Positions 38,972 through 43,023 of a stretch of DNA of 43,023 nucleotides are shown piece after piece (positions within the stretch are counted from its first letter, which is position 1; each line of letters starts with the position of its first letter). Location of the stretch: assembly GCA_042569785.1 (NCBI GenBank), contig JBHPGW010000018.1, forward strand, positions 1-43,023, given 5' to 3'. Under the pieces are notes generated by a model. That model was not told where the DNA came from. It ran no database searches and saw only the letters and a list, made by a program, of their open reading frames with translations. This stretch comes from JBHPGW01 sp042569785. GTDB taxonomy: Bacteria; Planctomycetota; Phycisphaerae; Sedimentisphaerales; Anaerobacaceae. The position numbers and the translations under genes were made by a program.

Positions 38972-39255
38972 CTCAAACTGACTGGTGGTCAGTTTGAGAA
39001 TGTAGAAATCAAAAGTTAAAAATCAAAATTGCGGAAACCGCCTTTGGCGGAGGGCTAATTGTAATATTGTTTTATGACAGCTAACATCTTATTGATACCA
39101 GTTCCAATTAGTATATGTGTTTTGCGTAATGATGTTTTGTTAGATAACTTGTTATCCCGTCGCTAGTGCTCCGGGCTTTTTTGTGGTAATGCGTTAAAAT
39201 TAAGTTAAATTGGTGTAAGTTATATCGATATAAGCTGTCAAAACGGTCAGTTTGA
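38972..39255 (+). repeat. Repeat unit C (diverged tandem copy of B with an internal inserted repeat)
   Basis: Same order as unit B: 27-bp palindrome with one mismatched pair (38972-38998), 59-bp core to 39030, CCGCC-TTT-GGCGG, GGCTAATT, and a terminal GTCAAAACGGTCAGTTTGA (39237-39255). It is about 114 bp longer. The extra sequence includes the CCCG-hairpin repeat at 39152-39188 that also occurs at 7824-7860. Confidence 0.8.
39152..39188 (+). repeat. CCCGTCGC...CTCCGGG hairpin repeat, copy 2
   Basis: TTATCCCGTCGCTAGTGCTC followed by CGGGCTTTTTTGTGGTA differs from 7824-7860 at only a few positions. The first copy sits inside an inverted-repeat element and this one inside repeat unit C, so it behaves as a separate mobile or duplicating unit. 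Confidence 0.75.
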
Positions 39256-39314
39256 TATAGTAAGGTAAAATTATAAACCAGAATAAACAGTATCAAAGTT
39301 TGAAAGGCGTTTAA

Positions 39315-40049
39315 ATGAGCAAAGGCAGTGAACATTCAGAAAGTAAGTTAAGACTTCAAGGCTCTGGCCTTCGCGTTGTTATTGGTACATTCGTCGCACC
39401 TTTAATACAGGGGGTGCTCCTTTTTGTTGCAGCTGGGCACGTTAATCTTTTCAGAGGATGGCTGTGTCTTGCAATTGGTTTGGTTAGCATGTTCGGCGGG
39501 ATACTGGTCGTAAGCATATTTAACCCGGCACTTGTAAATGAGAGAGGCAGATGGAGCAAAAAGGTCGATACCAAGTGGTGGGACAAATGGTTGGTACCTG
39601 TCTATGCAATAATAGCCTTTTATGTCGTGCCATTAGTCATGGGGCTGGATGTCGGTAGGTATAACTGGTCACAGCCAGAACTTGCAATTGGATGGGCCTT
39701 TTTAGGCGGTGTAATGTTTATCGCAGGCTCGGTAATAATCCACTGGGCAATGATAGTTAACAGGCATTTTGAGACAACAGTCAGAATCCAGGAAGATAGA
39801 GAGCATAAGGTAATAATGGCAGGCCCATATAAGTTCGTAAGACATCCAGGGTATGTCGGCGCGATTTTGTGGGGTATCTCGGCACCATTGATCGTAGGAT
39901 CGGTTTGGGCGATGATACCTACTGTGATCGCGATCGCTTTGCTGGTTTTCCGTACATGGCTCGAAGATAGAACTCTACACGGTGAATTAGACGGCTATAC
40001 CGACTACGCACACAGAGTCAGATGCAGACTCGTACCGTGGCTGTGGTAG
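39315..40049 (+). CDS. Isoprenylcysteine carboxyl methyltransferase (ICMT)/PEMT-like membrane methyltransferase
   Basis: A 244-aa protein with about six hydrophobic segments. The C-terminal signature of the family is clear: GPYKFVRHPGYVGAILW (about 171-187), which binds S-adenosylmethionine, and RTWLEDRTLHGELDGYTDYAHRVRCRLVPWLW with the catalytic-loop Glu and Arg. Bacterial members methylate lipids or small molecules; prenylated proteins are not expected. It is preceded by the repeat cluster, whose last half-site lies 60 nt before the ATG, and AAAGGCG is a weak ribosome site. The substrate is unknown. It is monocistronic. Confidence 0.88.
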   Translation: MSKGSEHSESKLRLQGSGLRVVIGTFVAPLIQGVLLFVAAGHVNLFRGWLCLAIGLVSMFGGILVVSIFNPALVNERGRWSKKVDTKWWDKWLVPVYAIIAFYVVPLVMGLDVGRYNWSQPELAIGWAFLGGVMFIAGSVIIHWAMIVNRHFETTVRIQEDREHKVIMAGPYKFVRHPGYVGAILWGISAPLIVGSVWAMIPTVIAIALLVFRTWLEDRTLHGELDGYTDYAHRVRCRLVPWLW

Positions 40050-40182
40050 CATGGCGGCTGAATCACACTTAAACTGTTGCATTTATTAAGACGAAAAGAA
40101 ATTAAAAGTCGACCAATTTTACTGATCTAAATCCACACCCCCTCCATAAACTTGTATCTAAGCTTGGCATCGCCGAAAATAG

Positions 40183-42738
40183 CTATTTGCCTTCAAGCCA
40201 GTTGCCTGTAAATATCTTAAGGTCCAACAGATTAATGGCGTTGTCATTAGGCTCAGATATATCACAAGATAAACACCAGTTAGCATCGCCGATGTTACTT
40301 AGCCACGCATCGACTAAAATTGCAAAGTCAAAAAAGTCAACATCGCAATCAAGACTAAAATCACCGGCGATACCCTGGCCTTGATATTGGCCGGTAACTG
40401 TAACATCATCAATGTTCCAGCCGGAATACGCTTTATTATTGTTCGTAGGTCCCATCCCCCAGCGGATATAAACAGCTGCCTGATCTGCAGCATAAGCGGA
40501 AATATCGAACTCCCGTCTTTGCCAGCTTGAATCGATCACCACTGAACTGTTTATCCATAATTGACTCCAACTGCTACCGTTATTTGAAATTTCAATTGGC
40601 GCCTGGTCGTTACTCGAGCTGGCAACATTGAGCCAGCGATAAAAAACAAGTTTCACAACATCAGTATTAGTGCAGTCAATAACCGGTGTTTTCGCCCATT
40701 CTGTTGAAGTCATCTTGTTTGCGTATGCCCCGGATAAGTTATACCCGAGGACATTTGCGCCGGTAAAACCTGAAACCGGATCAGGGTAACTAAAAACACT
40801 GCCGCCATCTCCGGTTGGTTGGCCCCACTGCCACTCGCTGCCATCCAGACTCCAGCCTGGATCGGTATCCATGTCGGCTGAGTAAAGAACAGCTTCAAAA
40901 GCGACCGTTACAACAGCTTCATTTGAATCACCGCCGTTGGGGTCGCTACCCCCGTCATTGGCTTTGAAATTAAAATTCACAGGCAACAGACATCCTGACT
41001 TGGGCGTGTAAACAACTGTATTGCCGTTGCTGGTGAGTGTGTATGGTGTTGAGGTTATATCGGTCACACAAGGATCAGTGAGCAAGCCGTGATTGGGTAA
41101 TTTTGTGATTATATATGATAGTTGGCCCGGCGGGTTTGGCTGTCCGTCATCACTGGCCTGTAGTGTTATGACAGCTGCGGTATCAGGCCCGGTCACTGCC
41201 GCAACATCAAATGCGCTTGGCGGTGCTTCTACTCCCAGGATCGTATCTATCGCGTTTTGCAGATTCACTCTCGGTATTGCGATCGATGATTTGGGATCGG
41301 TTATATTATCTCCCGTATTTACAAGTGCATCTCTTACTTCCTGGGGAGTCAAGTAGCTGCCTGTAAGTATTTTCGCAGCTGACTGTAAAGCTGCCGCCGC
41401 CCCCGCGGCATAGGGACATGCGGCACTGGTCCCTCCGAAATCAGGCGTATAATCGTCGATCTCATAGCCGTCTGAACCGGAAATGTCGGTTGTGTAAGCA
41501 TCATGGGCAGGTGCCAGTAGATCGAGAAATATAGCCGAGTTGGAGTAGCAGCTGACCGTATCCGCTGCAGAACTGTCCCAGCAGGCCCAGGGGGGCGAGC
41601 ATTGAGACTCGGCTTCGGCTACACAGGATTCCTCTTCAACACAAAATCCTACCGTACCTAAGCCGGTATCATAAACCGACCCAACACTAATGACATCGGA
41701 AAAAGCAGCCGGTGCCGCCATCGAATCACAATAACCTTCATTACCCGAAGCCGCAAAAACTGTAATTCCTGCAGCTACTAAACGTTCCGCTGCCGCAGCA
41801 TAAGAAGGCCTGTCGCTTTCGGCTTCGGTTTCGCTGAAATAACTGCCACCTCCAAAGCTGTGACTTAAAATTAGTATAGGATTAACAGGATCGTCGTATT
41901 GATGGTCAATACACCAGTCCCATGCTTCTATAACATCGGTATCGTATGCGGAGCCACCTGTGCCAAAAGAAATTTTCATCGCGTAAATTTTCGCGTTATT
42001 CGCAACGCCTCCGATATAGTCACCAACCGTTCCTAAGTCTCCTGCCGCTATGCCTGCACAGGCGGTTCCATGTGCTTCGCCGTTCGGGACAGGGTCGGAA
42101 TCATCATCGCCGGCATCATATCCGCCTATAACTTTACTGTTAGGAAATCCGCCGTTACCAAGCTTGGGATGAGTGTAATCAACACCCGTATCTGAAATTG
42201 CAACAGCAACATTTTGCCCATTATAACTCAAACGAGGCGTTGTTGCGTTTATTATGCCAATGCCCTGAGCCAACATTTTGTGCTCAAGTTTTGATAGTTC
42301 AACTGATTTTACAAGTGGATGTGCCAGCAGTTTGTCAAGACCATATTGTGTTACTTCGCCGGCAAAACATTCAAAGTTTTTATAGCGATGGGTCAGAACA
42401 AACTCATTAACCGAAAGCCCCGATAATACGTTTGATTGTCTGTTGGCAATTTCAGTTCTAACCTGGGCCTTAAACTGATTGTCTTTAAAAGATTTGGTAC
42501 TCTTTAGATGCTGCGGCATCTCCAGGCCGACGATAACTTTGACTTTTTGCTGTTCATTTTCAAAAGCTGCTGAAAACTCTTCTTCACTGGAAATCTTTTG
42601 AAAACCTGCCTGGGTTTCAGCAAATGACAGGGTAGAGAAAGAGAAAATAATTACGCACAGGTACCTTGTTATGTATTCTATTAAGGAAACCTTTAATTGC
42701 CCTCCACTCATTATCTGATCCTCATAGACATTTTTCAA
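40183..42738 (-). CDS. Secreted subtilisin-like (S8) protease with C-terminal dockerin-like module
   Basis: An 851-aa exported protease. Signal peptide ends near Ala40 (LCVIIFSFSTLSFA), the propeptide runs about 45-160 (KVKVIVGLEMP), and the catalytic domain 165-500 has the triad Asp183 (ISDTGVD), His223 (EAHGTACAG) and Ser438 (GGTSAAC) plus oxyanion Asn333 (ASGNEG). A Cys-rich insert (about 366-397) is unusual and could form disulfides. Next come an Ig/cadherin-like domain (about 510-640, YTPKSGC, NFKANDGG), a jelly-roll domain (650-785) and two dockerin-like DxDxD-type repeats (LDCDVDFFDFAILVDAWL, DNAINLLDLKIFTGNWL) at the very end. The ATG at 42738 lacks a clear ribosome site; one at 42711 (GAGG upstream) is an alternative. 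Confidence 0.92.
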   Translation of the reverse strand: MKNVYEDQIMSGGQLKVSLIEYITRYLCVIIFSFSTLSFAETQAGFQKISSEEEFSAAFENEQQKVKVIVGLEMPQHLKSTKSFKDNQFKAQVRTEIANRQSNVLSGLSVNEFVLTHRYKNFECFAGEVTQYGLDKLLAHPLVKSVELSKLEHKMLAQGIGIINATTPRLSYNGQNVAVAISDTGVDYTHPKLGNGGFPNSKVIGGYDAGDDDSDPVPNGEAHGTACAGIAAGDLGTVGDYIGGVANNAKIYAMKISFGTGGSAYDTDVIEAWDWCIDHQYDDPVNPILILSHSFGGGSYFSETEAESDRPSYAAAAERLVAAGITVFAASGNEGYCDSMAAPAAFSDVISVGSVYDTGLGTVGFCVEEESCVAEAESQCSPPWACWDSSAADTVSCYSNSAIFLDLLAPAHDAYTTDISGSDGYEIDDYTPDFGGTSAACPYAAGAAAALQSAAKILTGSYLTPQEVRDALVNTGDNITDPKSSIAIPRVNLQNAIDTILGVEAPPSAFDVAAVTGPDTAAVITLQASDDGQPNPPGQLSYIITKLPNHGLLTDPCVTDITSTPYTLTSNGNTVVYTPKSGCLLPVNFNFKANDGGSDPNGGDSNEAVVTVAFEAVLYSADMDTDPGWSLDGSEWQWGQPTGDGGSVFSYPDPVSGFTGANVLGYNLSGAYANKMTSTEWAKTPVIDCTNTDVVKLVFYRWLNVASSSNDQAPIEISNNGSSWSQLWINSSVVIDSSWQRREFDISAYAADQAAVYIRWGMGPTNNNKAYSGWNIDDVTVTGQYQGQGIAGDFSLDCDVDFFDFAILVDAWLSNIGDANWCLSCDISEPNDNAINLLDLKIFTGNWLEGK

Positions 42739-43023
42739 GCTTAGTTAATCGGGATTTTTCATGTATTCCTGTTCAACTGAGCCTTCAGACCTCACACATG
42801 ATAGACTACCAAATTTGCCTTATAAAATCAATATCTTTTATGCTAATTAAAGCGGAAAATTCAATAATTGGTTAATACTTTAGATTACCGCTGTGTTACT
42901 ACACCGCTCGCAATGCCCCCCTATACGGGATAAATGGGGCACAAAGCGATAAGATGGTTAACGATATGGCAAAAGTTATTGTTGAAGTTAAGACTTGAAA
43001 TATTCCATCAATATCTCGCTTGA
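42739..43023. other. End of window, no gene recognised
   Basis: The last 285 nt upstream of the subtilase contain only short frames. A ten-codon frame starting ATG 42969 is too small to call. Confidence 0.5.

Noticed and set aside
38748..39255. Possible CRISPR array
   Set aside because: There are only two full units of unequal size (170 and 284 bp), there are no regular spacers, and no cas genes are present.

Overview
The window looks like a chromosomal segment of a planctomycete, most likely class Phycisphaerae (relatives of Sedimentisphaerales). This is inferred from the gene mix, not from a marker tree. Pointers are a secreted subtilase ending in dockerin-like DxDxD repeats, a PEP-CTERM protein, a right-handed beta-helix secreted protein, an LL-diaminopimelate aminotransferase (DapL), formate-THF ligase with FolD and a corrinoid methyl-carrier, and many short intergenic repeats. 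I see no transposase, integrase, phage gene or CRISPR array.

Layout. 1-4.4 kb (+): an aspartate-type aminotransferase overlaps a large membrane protein with GT-C-like features, followed by a DPM1-like GT2; the last two look like a lipid-linked sugar donor/transfer pair. 4.5-6.5 kb (+): a gamma-glutamylcyclotransferase-like domain fused to a probable glutamine-synthetase-fold ligase domain, the most unusual protein here. 6.4-14.3 kb (-): a long run of closely spaced minus-strand genes (dapL, a folK/deoxynucleoside-kinase fusion, a cystathionine gamma-synthase-like enzyme, panC, a small conserved-looking protein, panD, lgt, rhomboid, Nudix). 14.5-18 kb (-): polA and a second GT2. 18.3-21.6 kb (+): fhs and folD, then a small membrane protein. 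21.6-27.6 kb (-): tRNA-Glu beside a 2[4Fe-4S] ferredoxin, a large secreted repeat protein, and rodA-murJ.

27.6-33.5 kb (+): two adjacent secreted-protein genes that both carry a +1 frameshift, a small lipoprotein, an unknown membrane protein, csrA and a PAS-PAS-HK-REC hybrid kinase. 33.7-36.4 kb (-): an ATGA-overlapped operon (PPOX-like, MarR, DUF2461) and a beta-helix protein. 36.9-40 kb: the corrinoid protein, two tiny membrane proteins (one apparently leaderless behind a near-consensus promoter), a cluster of intergenic repeats and an ICMT-like methyltransferase. 40.2-42.7 kb (-): the subtilase.

How the genes fit together. Fhs, FolD and the corrinoid protein outline one-carbon flow on tetrahydrofolate, and FolK belongs to folate synthesis. 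DapL, RodA and MurJ together support a peptidoglycan wall. PanC and PanD give pantothenate for CoA. Lgt, the lipoprotein, the rhomboid, the PEP-CTERM protein and the dockerin-like subtilase reflect an active export and envelope economy. At least four families of short dispersed repeats occupy the gaps, including a 59-bp palindrome-bearing core present three times.
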